From contig JAGXLL010000001.1 in the NCBI GenBank assembly GCA_018334675.1, positions 69,319-133,318 of the forward strand: a DNA stretch of 64,000 nucleotides, read 5' to 3'. Each line of letters opens with the position of its first letter. Within the stretch, counting starts at the first letter, position 1. Below the pieces are notes generated by a model. That model was not told the origin of the DNA. It was given only the letters and a program-made list of their open reading frames with translations, and did not search any database. The stretch is from Bacteroidales bacterium (GTDB taxonomy: Bacteria; Bacteroidota; Bacteroidia; Bacteroidales; UBA12077). Position numbers and translations under genes: made by a program. Below are positions 30,600 to 40,202 of this stretch, one piece after another.

Positions 30600-32759
30600 A
30601 TGACAAGCAAGAAGAAGAAAAAGAATAAAAAGAATAAAACCAAAGTAAAATTCAGAAAGAATTTGAAGGATCAGGTGTTGGATGTATTCAATCACAATCC
30701 ATCCCAGTCCTATAACTATAAACAGGTTTCCAGCATGCTGAACCTCAAGAACAAGAGCAAGCGCAAGCTTGTTATGGATGTGCTGGCAGAGCTGGAACGC
30801 ACGGAATATCTTAAGGAAGTGAAGACGGGCAAGTACCAGATGAACCTGAAATCGAGTCTTGTTGAGGGTCGCATTGAATTTACGGCCAAAGGCACAGGCT
30901 ATCTGATCTCAGAAGACATCCAGCAGGAGGTGTTCATAGCCAACCGGAATCTGAACCATGCCCTGCCGGGCGACAAGGTGAAGGTGCGGTTATATGCCCA
31001 GCACCGCAATAAGACACTGGAAGGAGAGGTGCTGCAGATCCTGGAAAGGAGCAAAAGCCGTTTTGTTGGTAAGGTGTCTGTTTCCAGCAATTTTGCCTTC
31101 CTGGTGACCGCCAGCAGAAGGGTACCCTTTGATATTTTTATTCCCCTGAAGAAGCTGAAAGCAGCCAAAGATGGCCAGAAGGCCGTGGCCCGGATCACCG
31201 ATTGGCCCGAACAGGTCAACAATCCTTTTGGGGAGATACTGGAAGTATTGGGCGACAGTGGCAACAATGAGACCGAGATGCATGCCATACTGGCTGAATA
31301 TGACCTGCCCTATGATTTTCCCGACTCGGTGGAGCAGGCTGCCGATAAGATCCCCGAAGAGATCCCGAAGGAGGAATATGAAAGAAGGAGGGACTTCAGG
31401 CAGGTGCCTACCTTTACCATTGACCCCGAGGATGCCAAGGACTTTGACGATGCCCTTTCCCTGCGTAAGCTGAAGGACGGCAAATGGGAAGTTGGCATCC
31501 ATATTGCTGATGTCACTCATTATGTAAAGCCCGATACCATCCTGGATAAGGAGGCCTATGACCGGGGTACATCGGTCTACCTGGTAGACCGGGTCGTACC
31601 TATGTTACCCGAAAGGCTGTCCAACGGGGTATGTTCACTGCGGCCCAATGTGGAGAAGTTGTGTTTCTCAGCCGTCTTTAAAATCGACGACCAGGCCCAT
31701 GTTCATGATCAGTGGTTTGGACGCACCCTCATCAACTCGGACCGGAGGTTCAATTACCAGGAGGCCCAGGATCTGATTGACGGGCAGGATGGGGATCTCA
31801 AGAATGAGATGTTGACATTGAATGACCTGGCCCGCAAGCTGCGCAAAGAGAGGTTCCAGGCCGGTTCTATTGCTTTTGAAAGGGTTGAGGTCAAGTTCCT
31901 GCTGGATGAGCTGGGATCTCCTACCGGTGTGTATTTTAAGGAGCACGGCGAGGCCAATGAGCTGATAGAAGAGTTTATGCTGCTGGCCAATCGTAAAGTG
32001 GCCGAATTCATTGGCAATGTACCCAAAGACAAGACACCAAAAACCTTTGTTTACCGGATCCACGCCAAGCCCGATTCTGAAAAGCTGGAGACTTTCGCCG
32101 ACTTTGTCCAGAAGTTTGGCTATACCATCAATATGAAGAACAACCGTACCATCACCAGTTCCATCAATGAATTGCTGGAGAAAGTAGAGGGCAGGAAGGA
32201 GCAGAATGTGGTGGAGACACTTGCCATCCGAAGTATGGCTAAGGCTGAATATTCCACTCACAACATCGGCCACTATGGCCTGGCTTTCGACTACTATACC
32301 CATTTTACCTCACCCATCCGGCGTTATCCCGATATGATGGTGCACCGGTTGCTGGCCAGATACCTGGAGGGATACAATTCCGCCAATGCCAAGAAATATG
32401 AGAACATGTGCCAGGCTAATTCGGATATGGAGAAGCTGGCGGAAGATGCCGAGCGTGCTTCCATCAAATACAAGCAGGTGGAATTTCTTCAGGATCGCAT
32501 AGGCGAGGATTTTGAAGGGATTATCTCCGGAGTGATGGAATGGGGTGTTTTCGTTGAGCTGAGCGATACCAAATGCGAAGGACTGGTCCATATCCGGGAT
32601 CTGGATGATGATTTTTATATTTACGATGAGCGCAATTACTGCATCACCGGTCAAACCAAGGGAAGAAAATATCAGCTGGGCGATCCGGTGCATGTCAAAC
32701 TGGTTCGGGCCGACCTGGAGAAGAAACAGATCGATTTTTTGATGCTGAATAAAAGATAG
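30600..32759 (+). CDS. rnr: Ribonuclease R
   Basis: TIDPEDAKDFDDALSLRKL, YDRGTSVYLVDRVVPMLPERLSNGVCSL, HFTSPIRRYPDMMVHRLL, C-terminal S1 domain. Confidence 0.97.
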   Translation: MTSKKKKKNKKNKTKVKFRKNLKDQVLDVFNHNPSQSYNYKQVSSMLNLKNKSKRKLVMDVLAELERTEYLKEVKTGKYQMNLKSSLVEGRIEFTAKGTGYLISEDIQQEVFIANRNLNHALPGDKVKVRLYAQHRNKTLEGEVLQILERSKSRFVGKVSVSSNFAFLVTASRRVPFDIFIPLKKLKAAKDGQKAVARITDWPEQVNNPFGEILEVLGDSGNNETEMHAILAEYDLPYDFPDSVEQAADKIPEEIPKEEYERRRDFRQVPTFTIDPEDAKDFDDALSLRKLKDGKWEVGIHIADVTHYVKPDTILDKEAYDRGTSVYLVDRVVPMLPERLSNGVCSLRPNVEKLCFSAVFKIDDQAHVHDQWFGRTLINSDRRFNYQEAQDLIDGQDGDLKNEMLTLNDLARKLRKERFQAGSIAFERVEVKFLLDELGSPTGVYFKEHGEANELIEEFMLLANRKVAEFIGNVPKDKTPKTFVYRIHAKPDSEKLETFADFVQKFGYTINMKNNRTITSSINELLEKVEGRKEQNVVETLAIRSMAKAEYSTHNIGHYGLAFDYYTHFTSPIRRYPDMMVHRLLARYLEGYNSANAKKYENMCQANSDMEKLAEDAERASIKYKQVEFLQDRIGEDFEGIISGVMEWGVFVELSDTKCEGLVHIRDLDDDFYIYDERNYCITGQTKGRKYQLGDPVHVKLVRADLEKKQIDFLMLNKR

Positions 32760-32833
32760 CCCTGGTGCGGATTATTCTCCTATGCCAGGCTGGGGAGCTG
32801 TTTTTGGAACCGCGCATGTTTTTCCCGCGAAAA

Positions 32834-33448
32834 TCAATCGATCTCATAGTATAAGGAAAAAAGCATCGCATTGTTGTATTGCCCGCGGTTAAGCAGCCAT
32901 GTCTGGCCGCCGGGATGCTCCCGCACTGGCAGCAGGCTGTAGTTGAACCGGGCATTAGCCTCCAGGCTTTCGCTCAGGGCATAGCTGAACCCGACCATCC
33001 CGGAGAATTCAAAGTCGGTAAACGCATCGTCCGGCTCTGGTTCTATAAAACCCTCGCCGTCTTTGTCCTCAAATGAACGCGTCAGATAGCCTCCCGCAAG
33101 GCCGGCTTCAGCTGTTAACCTCTTCATGAGGGAGGTCCTTGCCAACAGGGACACCTGGATGTAGTTAAGCAGGCTGTGGTAGTATTTGCCACTTTTAATT
33201 TCGCTTTCAGAAACTTTGCTGCCTTTTTGGATGTATTCCAGCTCCAGCTGCAGGATGATGTTGGGTTTGATATGGGTGTTGACCCACCCGCCCAGCCGTA
33301 AGCCGGGTTTGTTGTAGCCCCCCAGGTTGTCGCCGTCGAGTTGGGTGGCCGCCAATCCGCCCATAGCGCCCCCATGAAACCGCTGACCGTGGGCAAGACC
33401 TGCCAACAGGAAAAAGATCAACAATAAAGTTGGGGGTTTCATATTCAT
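32834..33448 (-). CDS. PorT-like outer membrane beta-barrel protein
   Basis: Signal peptide, GAMGGLAATQLDGDNLGGYNKPGLRLGGWVNTHI...LELEYIQKGSK. Confidence 0.8.
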   Translation of the reverse strand: MNMKPPTLLLIFFLLAGLAHGQRFHGGAMGGLAATQLDGDNLGGYNKPGLRLGGWVNTHIKPNIILQLELEYIQKGSKVSESEIKSGKYYHSLLNYIQVSLLARTSLMKRLTAEAGLAGGYLTRSFEDKDGEGFIEPEPDDAFTDFEFSGMVGFSYALSESLEANARFNYSLLPVREHPGGQTWLLNRGQYNNAMLFSLYYEID

Positions 33449-33496
33449 ATGCCTCTGAAGGGGTGATGATCAAAGTCAGGCAGGTTGGATGGCTAA

Positions 33497-33841
33497 TCAG
33501 CAGGTCAGGTGAAAAGCGCCGATTACATTCCTGCCGCTGTTAAAGTGCGTATTGTAGATTTGGACAGCTTTCCCTGTTTTTTTGTCCACCAGCTCAATGC
33601 CCCTTTCATGCAGGAATTGACGCACCTCATCGCTGATGCTCATCATTCCAAACTGTCCTTTCCCAACGACAACCATCTCGGGTTGGTGCTGTTCTATAAC
33701 TTTTTCAATGTCTGCTACCTGCAGGTTGTGGCCCTTGTTGCGCCACCAGTTCGGTATCACTTTTCCCGATGCGATGATCAGGTCCTTGTCATAGGATTGC
33801 CCTTCTATCACCATCTTACCAAATCGATACTCCTGAATCAT
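33497..33841 (-). CDS. Mth938/NDUFAF3-like domain protein
   Basis: YRFGKMVIEGQSYDKDLII...VIPNWWRNKGHNLQVADIEKVIEQHQPEMVVVGKGQFGMM. Confidence 0.8.
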   Translation of the reverse strand: MIQEYRFGKMVIEGQSYDKDLIIASGKVIPNWWRNKGHNLQVADIEKVIEQHQPEMVVVGKGQFGMMSISDEVRQFLHERGIELVDKKTGKAVQIYNTHFNSGRNVIGAFHLTC

Positions 33842-33906
33842 ATTTCCTCCTGTTTCAATCCCATCAAACTACAAAAAAAATCTGAAAGTATCAAATCCTG
33901 CCCTGC

Positions 33907-34257
33907 TCATCTTCTCATGGTCACACTTACCCGGTCCATTTTTCCACCCATAGGCGGGTTCATCTTCGATACCTTGATGGTCGCCTGATCGATGCCGTCG
34001 AAATGTTCATACAGGGCATCCAGAATACGCCGGGCAATGTGCTCGAGCAGTTGAGACTTCTTTTCCATTTCCTGTTTTACGATCTCATAGGCTTCCTGGT
34101 AGTTCAGGGCATCCTTCAGGTTGTCGCTTTTCCCGGGCCGTTCCATGTTGGTGTAAAGGGTGAGGTTGACCAAAAAACGGTTGCCAACAATCTGTTCCTC
34201 TTTGAAATGCCCATGGAAGGCATAAAATTCCATGTCTTCAAGATGAATCTCTCCCAT
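33907..34257 (-). CDS. folB: Dihydroneopterin aldolase
   Basis: IHLEDMEFYAFHGHFKEEQIVGNRFLVNLTL; LLEHIARRILDALYE; ATIKVSKMNPPMGG. Confidence 0.92.
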   Translation of the reverse strand: MGEIHLEDMEFYAFHGHFKEEQIVGNRFLVNLTLYTNMERPGKSDNLKDALNYQEAYEIVKQEMEKKSQLLEHIARRILDALYEHFDGIDQATIKVSKMNPPMGGKMDRVSVTMRR

Positions 34258-34388
34258 GATTGAAAAATTAAGGGTTAATGCATCATTTATTCAATAAAAT
34301 CAAATATTTTTGTATGTTCACAAAGATAAGGTACTTTTTCCCGGATCGGGAATAAACCGCACGAAACCATCAAAAATCATCACAGCTC

Positions 34389-36128
34389 ATGGCCAACAAT
34401 GACAGCAACGAAGAAGGAAAGAGGAGAAATCTGAATTTCATTGAGCAGATAGTGGAAGAGGATCTGCAGAACAACAAGAACGGAGGTCGGATCCACACGC
34501 GCTTTCCACCCGAACCCAACGGGTTTCTGCACATCGGGCATGCCAAGTCGATTTGCCTGAATTTCGGCATAGCCGATCAGTATGGAGGAAAGACCAATCT
34601 GCGTTTTGACGATACCAATCCTTTAAAAGAGGAACAAAAGTACATCAATTCGATCAGGGAAGATGTGCATTGGCTGGGTTTCGACTGGGAGGACCGGGAG
34701 TTTTATGCATCTGACTATTTTGAGCAGTTGTATGAATTTGCGGTCAAGTTGATCAAACAGGGCAATGCCTATGTTTGTGAATTAACTCCAGAAGAAGTGA
34801 AAAACACCCGGGGCACCCCTACCGAGCCGGGCCAGGAGAGTCCCTACCGCAACCGCCCCATTGAGGAGAACCTGGATCTGTTTCGCCGCATGCGGGAAGG
34901 GGAGTTTGAGGAAGGTCGTTATCAGCTGCGGGCCAAAATTGACATGTCCTCACCCAACATGCATCTGCGGGATCCCATCCTTTACCGGATCCGCCATATT
35001 GCCCATCCCCGTACGGGCAATGAATGGTGCATATACCCCATGTATGATTTTGCACATGGCCAGAGCGATTATATAGAGGGCATCACCCACAGTTTGTGTA
35101 CCCTGGAATTCGAGAACCACCGTCCCTTATACGACTGGTTCCTGGACAAGATTGCAGAGGGAGATTACCGTCCCCGGCAAATCGAGTTTGCCCGGCTCAA
35201 CCTCAGCTATACGGTGATGAGCAAGAGGAAACTGCTGGAGCTGGTCAATGAAGGATATGTTGATGCCTGGGATGATCCCCGTATGCCTACCATATCGGGA
35301 TTGAGAAGAAGAGGATACACCCCGGGTTCCATCCGGGAATTTTCGGAGAAGGTAGGCATTGCCAAGCGTGACAATGTAATAGATGTGGCTCTTCTGGAGA
35401 ACAGCCTGCGCGAGGATCTCAACAAAACGGCCCAGCGGGTGATGGCCGTGGTCGACCCGGTGAAGGTGGTGATCACCAATTATCCGGAAGACCAGGAAGA
35501 AGAGCTGGATGCGGTGAACAACCCCGAGGATGAAAGCATGGGTATGCGCAAAGTGCCCTTCTCCAGGGAGCTATACATCGAACGCGATGATTTCATGGAG
35601 GATCCTCCGAAGAAATTTTTCCGCCTGGCGCCCGGACGTGAGGTGCGCCTGCGCTATGGCTATTACATTACCTGCGAAGGGGTCGTCAAAGATGAGTTTG
35701 GCGAGGTTACCGAGATACGCTGTACCTATGATCCGGAAACCAAAGGCGGACAATCACCGGATGGTCGCAAGGTGAAGGGCACCCTCCACTGGGTCTCGGC
35801 CAGGCATGCCCTGCCGGTGGAAGTGCGCCAATACGACCGCCTGTTTATGGATGAGAGCCCTGATAAAGTGAAGGAGGAAGGCAAAGATTTTAAGTCCAAT
35901 TTGAATCCCAACTCCCTTCAAGTGCTGGAGAACGCTATGGCCGAGCCATTCCTGAAAGACGCCAGGCCTGAGGATAAGGTTCAGTTCGAGCGAAAAGGCT
36001 ATTTCTGTGTGGATCGTTACTGCAACCCTCAGGAAAAACTGGTTTTCAACCGGGCCGTAACCCTGAAGGACACCTGGGCCAAGATCGCCAAGCAGCAACA
36101 ACAACAGAAAGACCAGAAGAAGAAATAG
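34389..36128 (+). CDS. glnS: Glutaminyl-tRNA synthetase
   Basis: [36 protein letters not shown] (KMSKS variant); [19 protein letters not shown]. Confidence 0.97.
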   Translation: MANNDSNEEGKRRNLNFIEQIVEEDLQNNKNGGRIHTRFPPEPNGFLHIGHAKSICLNFGIADQYGGKTNLRFDDTNPLKEEQKYINSIREDVHWLGFDWEDREFYASDYFEQLYEFAVKLIKQGNAYVCELTPEEVKNTRGTPTEPGQESPYRNRPIEENLDLFRRMREGEFEEGRYQLRAKIDMSSPNMHLRDPILYRIRHIAHPRTGNEWCIYPMYDFAHGQSDYIEGITHSLCTLEFENHRPLYDWFLDKIAEGDYRPRQIEFARLNLSYTVMSKRKLLELVNEGYVDAWDDPRMPTISGLRRRGYTPGSIREFSEKVGIAKRDNVIDVALLENSLREDLNKTAQRVMAVVDPVKVVITNYPEDQEEELDAVNNPEDESMGMRKVPFSRELYIERDDFMEDPPKKFFRLAPGREVRLRYGYYITCEGVVKDEFGEVTEIRCTYDPETKGGQSPDGRKVKGTLHWVSARHALPVEVRQYDRLFMDESPDKVKEEGKDFKSNLNPNSLQVLENAMAEPFLKDARPEDKVQFERKGYFCVDRYCNPQEKLVFNRAVTLKDTWAKIAKQQQQQKDQKKK

Positions 36129-36145
36129 GAATATATCAGAATATA

Positions 36146-36174
36146 TCAGCGCTTAGCGCAGCGCTAAGCGCTGA
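36146..36174. repeat. Perfect 14-bp-arm palindrome (copy B)
   Basis: TCAGCGCTTAGCGC A GCGCTAAGCGCTGA, between glnS and the photolyase gene. Confidence 0.95.
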
Positions 36175-36177
36175 GAT

Positions 36178-36193
36178 TGTTCGCTATCGGACA
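36178..36193. promoter_or_regulatory. Imperfect dyad TGTTCG-CTAT-CGGACA beside palindrome copy B
   Basis: Matches TGTnCG-N4-CGnACA followed by CTTTT; same layout recurs at 37716. Confidence 0.5.
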
Positions 36194-36219
36194 CTTTTCA
36201 ACCTGCAACTCTATAACTC

Positions 36220-37704
36220 ATGTCTGAAGTGGCCCTGATATTCCCGAATCACCTATTTGAAGATAATCCTGCTCTGGGTGGAGCAGGCAAGGTCTTCCTG
36301 ATAGAGGAGGATCTTTTCTTCAGCCACTATGCTTTTCATAAGCAGAAGCTGGTTTTCCACCGGGCTTCTATGAAGTTTTATGAGCATTGGCTCAGGGATC
36401 GGGCCTATGATGTAGAATACATCGATCAGGGATCACCCTTGTCGGATGTGCGGGAGTTGATCGCAGACCTGGCAGATAAGGGATATCATAATATTAGCTA
36501 TATTGATCCCACGGATGACTGGCTTCACAGGCGAATAAAACAATCTGCCGCTGCGGCCTCTCTTCAGCTCACCCGGCATGAATCGCCCTTGTTTTTAAAC
36601 ACCCTTCAGGAGATACACGATTTCTTTGAGGGCAGGAAAACGTTCCGGCAAACCGATTTTTACATCCATCAGCGTAGAGTAAGAGGCATACTGCTGGATC
36701 AGGCCGGCAAGCCCTATGGAGGCAAATGGACCTACGATGTAGAGAACCGGAAAAAATATCCCCGTGGGCAAACCCCTCCCGCTGTCACTTTCCCCCCGGA
36801 CAATGCTTTCTACCAGGAAGCCCGCGACTATGTTGCATCCCGTTGCGATGCCCATTACGGGAATATAAGGTCGGATATCCGTTACCCTGTCACTTTTGAG
36901 GCCACCCGCAAGTGGCTGGATGATTTTCTTGAGAACCGGCTAACGGGCTTCGGCAGGTATCAGGATGCGATGGTGAGGGGCGAGCACTGGCTACATCACA
37001 GTCTGTTATCGCCCCTGATGAACGTCGGGCTGATCACGCCGGCTGAGGTAATTGAGCAAACCCTTGCTTTTTCCAATCATAACGAGGTTCCGCTGAATGC
37101 CCTGGAGGGTTTCATTCGTCAAATACTGGGATGGCGGGAGTTCCTGAGGGCGGTGTATGAACTGAAGGGTCGACAGGAGCGAACCACCAATTTCTGGGGA
37201 TTCAGCCGGGCCATTCCTTCCTCATTTTGGAAAGGCGAAACGGGTATCGCCCCGGTGGATGAGGTGATCAAAAAGGTGTTGGATACCGGCTATGCCCATC
37301 ATATTGAGCGGCTGATGGTGCTGGGAAATTTCATGGTGCTCTGTGAGTTTGATCCCGATCAGGTATACCGTTGGTTTATGGAGCTTTTCATCGATGCCTA
37401 CGACTGGGTGATGGTACCCAACGTGTATGGGATGAGCCAGTTTGCTGACGGCGGGGTTATGTCGACCAAACCCTACATCAGTTCAAGCAATTACCTGATG
37501 AAGATGGGCGATTTTTCCAAAGGATCCTGGCAAAAGACCTGGGATGGGCTGTTCTGGAGGTTCATGGATAAGCACCGCAGTTTTTTCAGCAAGAATCCCC
37601 GCATGCGCATGCTCATCAATACCTTCGACAGGATGAATTCTGATAAGCAACAGGAATTGTTGGAAAAGGCAGAGGATTTTCTCCAGCGCTTAGCGCAGCG
37701 CTAA
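36220..37704 (+). CDS. Cryptochrome/photolyase family protein (FeS-BCP / prokaryotic 6-4 type)
   Basis: GFGRYQDAMVRGEHWLHHSLLSPLMNVGLITPAEV, IRQILGWREFLRAVYELKG, YAHHIERLMVLGNFM, MVPNVYGMSQFADGGVMSTKPYISSSNYLMKM. C-terminal LQRLAQR is encoded by the palindromic repeat. Confidence 0.92.
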   Translation: MSEVALIFPNHLFEDNPALGGAGKVFLIEEDLFFSHYAFHKQKLVFHRASMKFYEHWLRDRAYDVEYIDQGSPLSDVRELIADLADKGYHNISYIDPTDDWLHRRIKQSAAAASLQLTRHESPLFLNTLQEIHDFFEGRKTFRQTDFYIHQRRVRGILLDQAGKPYGGKWTYDVENRKKYPRGQTPPAVTFPPDNAFYQEARDYVASRCDAHYGNIRSDIRYPVTFEATRKWLDDFLENRLTGFGRYQDAMVRGEHWLHHSLLSPLMNVGLITPAEVIEQTLAFSNHNEVPLNALEGFIRQILGWREFLRAVYELKGRQERTTNFWGFSRAIPSSFWKGETGIAPVDEVIKKVLDTGYAHHIERLMVLGNFMVLCEFDPDQVYRWFMELFIDAYDWVMVPNVYGMSQFADGGVMSTKPYISSSNYLMKMGDFSKGSWQKTWDGLFWRFMDKHRSFFSKNPRMRMLINTFDRMNSDKQQELLEKAEDFLQRLAQR

Positions 37705-37711
37705 GCGCTGG
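37683..37711. repeat. Perfect 14-bp-arm palindrome (copy C1), overlapping the photolyase 3' end
   Basis: CCAGCGCTTAGCGC A GCGCTAAGCGCTGG; contains the photolyase TAA at 37702-37704. Confidence 0.95.
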
Positions 37712-37715
37712 TCCA

Positions 37716-37731
37716 TGTCCGAAAACGTACA
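37716..37731. promoter_or_regulatory. Imperfect dyad TGTCCG-AAAA-CGTACA between palindromes C1 and C2
   Basis: Same TGTnCG-N4-CGnACA-CTTT layout as at 36178. Confidence 0.5.
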
Positions 37732-37738
37732 CTTTCTA

Positions 37739-37762
37739 CGCTTAGCGCTGCGCTAAGCGCTG
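37739..37762. repeat. Truncated palindrome (copy C2), overlapping the gltX 3' end
   Basis: CGCTTAGCGC T GCGCTAAGCG CTG; minus strand CAGCGCTTAGCGCAGCGCTAAGCG contains the gltX TAA. Confidence 0.95.
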
Positions 37763-39286
37763 AAGATGTTCGATGGCGTACTCCATGCGCCGCAGTGTCT
37801 CGTCACGTCCGATCATCTCGGCTATTTTGGTCACGTCGGGTCCCATGCCGGTTCCTACCAGGGTGATGCGGAAGGGCAGCATCACCTGGCCCATGCCCAC
37901 CTCTTTTTGCTGGGTCAGGTCTTTGACGGTCTGCTTGATGGCAGCGGCTTCAAAGTTTTCCAGTGTCCCCAGCCTGTCTTTTAGTTCTTTCATCAATTCG
38001 GGTGTTTGCTCCTTCCATTTTTTCTTGACCATCTTAGCATCATACGCTTCGGGAGGCTGGAAAAAGAAGTAACTCTGATCCCATATCTCGTGGATCAGGT
38101 AAACCCTTTCCTTGACCAGGCTGCATACTTCCTTAACATACTCGTGCCCGGCATTGATGCCTTTTTTCTGAAGCACGGGTATGAAGAGTTCTGCCAGCTG
38201 GCTGTCGGATTTCTGCATCAGGTGTTGATGGTTGAACCATTTGGCTTTTTCGGGATCGAATTTGGAACCGGCTTTGCCCACTTTGTCCAGATCGAAAGAT
38301 TCGATGAGCTCATCTATGGTGTAGAGCTCCTGCTCGGTGCCGGGGTTCCATCCCAAGAAGGCCAGGATATTGATAAACGCCTCGGGCAGGTATCCCGATT
38401 CCTTGTAGCCGGGGAAGGTTTCTTGTGTCTCCGGATCGGTCCACTGCATAGGGAAAACCGGAAATCCTTTTCTTTGTCCGTCGCGTTTGCTTAGTTTGCC
38501 CTTGCCGTCGGGTTTCAAAATAAGCGGCAGGTGGGCAAATTCAGGCATCCCCTCCTTCCATCCCAGGGCTTCATATAGCAGGAAGTGCAGGGGCAGCGAA
38601 GGCAGCCATTCCTCACCCCGGATCACATGGGAGATCTTCATCTCATGATCGTCCACCACGTTGGCCAGATGGTAGGTAGGCAAACCGTCGGATTTGAACA
38701 GCACTTTGTCATCGAGCTGGTTGGTGTTCACTTCCACCTCGCCCCGGATGCGGTCGTTTACCACAATGTGTTGTTCTTCAGGCATCTTAAAACGGATCAC
38801 ATAGGGCTTGCCCGATTCGATGCGCTGCTGTATTTCCTCTTCGGAGAGGCTGAGGGAGTTTTTCATCTCTCCACGGGTAACGGCGTTGTATTGCTGGATA
38901 TCGCTCTTCTGTTCTTTGAGCCGCTCGCGCATGGCGTCCAGCTCCTGGGAGGTATCGAAGGCATAATAAGCCGTACCTTCTTTCACCATTTTTTCTGCAA
39001 ACTGTCTGTATAGATCGCGGCGTTCCGATTGCCGGTAGGGACCGTAGGCACCGCCTTCCTTCACTCCTTCATCAAATTCCAGTCCGCACCATTTCAGGGA
39101 ATCCCTAATATACTGCTCGGCTCCTTCCACATATCGCGTCTGATCGGTGTCCTCGATTCTCAGAACAAAGGTGCCCCCATGCTTACGGGCAAAAAGGAAG
39201 TTGAAAAGGGCTGTCCGGACTCCGCCCATATGAAGCGGTCCGGTGGGACTAGGGGCAAATCGCACCCGTACATCTGATTGAGCCAT
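37742..39286 (-). CDS. gltX: Glutamyl-tRNA synthetase
   Basis: VRFAPSPTGPLHMGGVRTALFNFLFARKHGGTFVLRIEDTD; GKLSKRDG. C-terminal LQRLAQR is encoded by the palindromic repeat. Confidence 0.97.
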   Translation of the reverse strand: MAQSDVRVRFAPSPTGPLHMGGVRTALFNFLFARKHGGTFVLRIEDTDQTRYVEGAEQYIRDSLKWCGLEFDEGVKEGGAYGPYRQSERRDLYRQFAEKMVKEGTAYYAFDTSQELDAMRERLKEQKSDIQQYNAVTRGEMKNSLSLSEEEIQQRIESGKPYVIRFKMPEEQHIVVNDRIRGEVEVNTNQLDDKVLFKSDGLPTYHLANVVDDHEMKISHVIRGEEWLPSLPLHFLLYEALGWKEGMPEFAHLPLILKPDGKGKLSKRDGQRKGFPVFPMQWTDPETQETFPGYKESGYLPEAFINILAFLGWNPGTEQELYTIDELIESFDLDKVGKAGSKFDPEKAKWFNHQHLMQKSDSQLAELFIPVLQKKGINAGHEYVKEVCSLVKERVYLIHEIWDQSYFFFQPPEAYDAKMVKKKWKEQTPELMKELKDRLGTLENFEAAAIKQTVKDLTQQKEVGMGQVMLPFRITLVGTGMGPDVTKIAEMIGRDETLRRMEYAIEHLQRLAQR

Positions 39287-39368
39287 AACGATCCACTTTT
39301 AAATTGACCACAAATATAGTGAATCGATGGAAACTTCATAAATATTGTTTTTATAAGTAAACTAAGAA

Positions 39369-40178
39369 TCAATCCGACGACCAGGCGTTTCTAAAATCCG
39401 GGTAAAGGGTGATCCCGCCATCCACAAAGAGGGTTTGACCTGTGATGTAGGAGGCATCATCGGATGCCAGGAAGGTAGCAGCGGCTCCCATCTCATCGGC
39501 GATACCGGCCCTTCCCAGGGGGATATGCTGAAGGATGTCTTTGGCTTTTTCCGGATCATCGGCCCAGCTTTTATTCATCGGGGTAATGGTTGCTCCGGGA
39601 CCGATGCCGTTCACACGGATGCCGCGGTCGGCATATTCCAGGGCCAGGGTGCGGGTGAGGTTTTGCATGCCGCCTTTGCTCATGGAATAACCTATGAATC
39701 CTGGTTTAGGGATGATTTGATGCACGCTGGAGATGTTGATGATCACCCCGGGCATCTCCCGGTCCAGGAAATGCCGGATGGCTGCCTGGCCGCAGTAGAA
39801 GGCACCTTTGAGGTTGACATCCAGCACCTTGTTGATCTCTTCGCTGGTCATCTGTTCGCTGGGCTTTTGTATCTGTATGCCTGCATTGTTGATCAGGATA
39901 TCGATGTGGCCCAGCTTGGCGATGGCATCCTCAAACATGGCCTGTACCTGCTGTTCATCCGATACATCCCCCTGTACCAGGGCGTGCTTTACTCCGAATT
40001 CACCTACCTGCCGGATACATTGTTGCACCTGTTCTTCTGTTTCTTTTGCATCTTCCGGTGTTTTACGATAGTTGATGGCTACATGGGCGCCTTCCCCTGC
40101 GAAACGAACGGCCGTGGCCTGGCCTATTCCGGCCGTGCCTCCTGTAATGAGCACATTCTTGTCTTTGAGTCCCTGCAT
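39369..40178 (-). CDS. Short-chain dehydrogenase (glucose 1-dehydrogenase-like SDR)
   Basis: LITGGTAGIGQATAVRFAGEGAHVAINYR, ILINNAGIQ, YSMSKGGMQNLTRTLALEYADRGIRVNGIGPGA. Confidence 0.93.
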   Translation of the reverse strand: MQGLKDKNVLITGGTAGIGQATAVRFAGEGAHVAINYRKTPEDAKETEEQVQQCIRQVGEFGVKHALVQGDVSDEQQVQAMFEDAIAKLGHIDILINNAGIQIQKPSEQMTSEEINKVLDVNLKGAFYCGQAAIRHFLDREMPGVIINISSVHQIIPKPGFIGYSMSKGGMQNLTRTLALEYADRGIRVNGIGPGATITPMNKSWADDPEKAKDILQHIPLGRAGIADEMGAAATFLASDDASYITGQTLFVDGGITLYPDFRNAWSSD

Positions 40179-40202
40179 AGTATAGGTGTTTTATGATGTG
40201 AT

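Noticed and set aside
36131-36149. AATATATCAG AATATATCAG tandem duplication before palindrome B
   Set aside because: Two-copy 10-bp repeat in AT-rich spacer; too small to interpret and not present at the other palindrome copies.
37683-37762. Palindromes as ordinary bidirectional intrinsic terminators
   Set aside because: Strong hairpins between convergent genes, but no T tract on either strand, and the same palindrome occurs between co-directional genes; repeat family is a better explanation.
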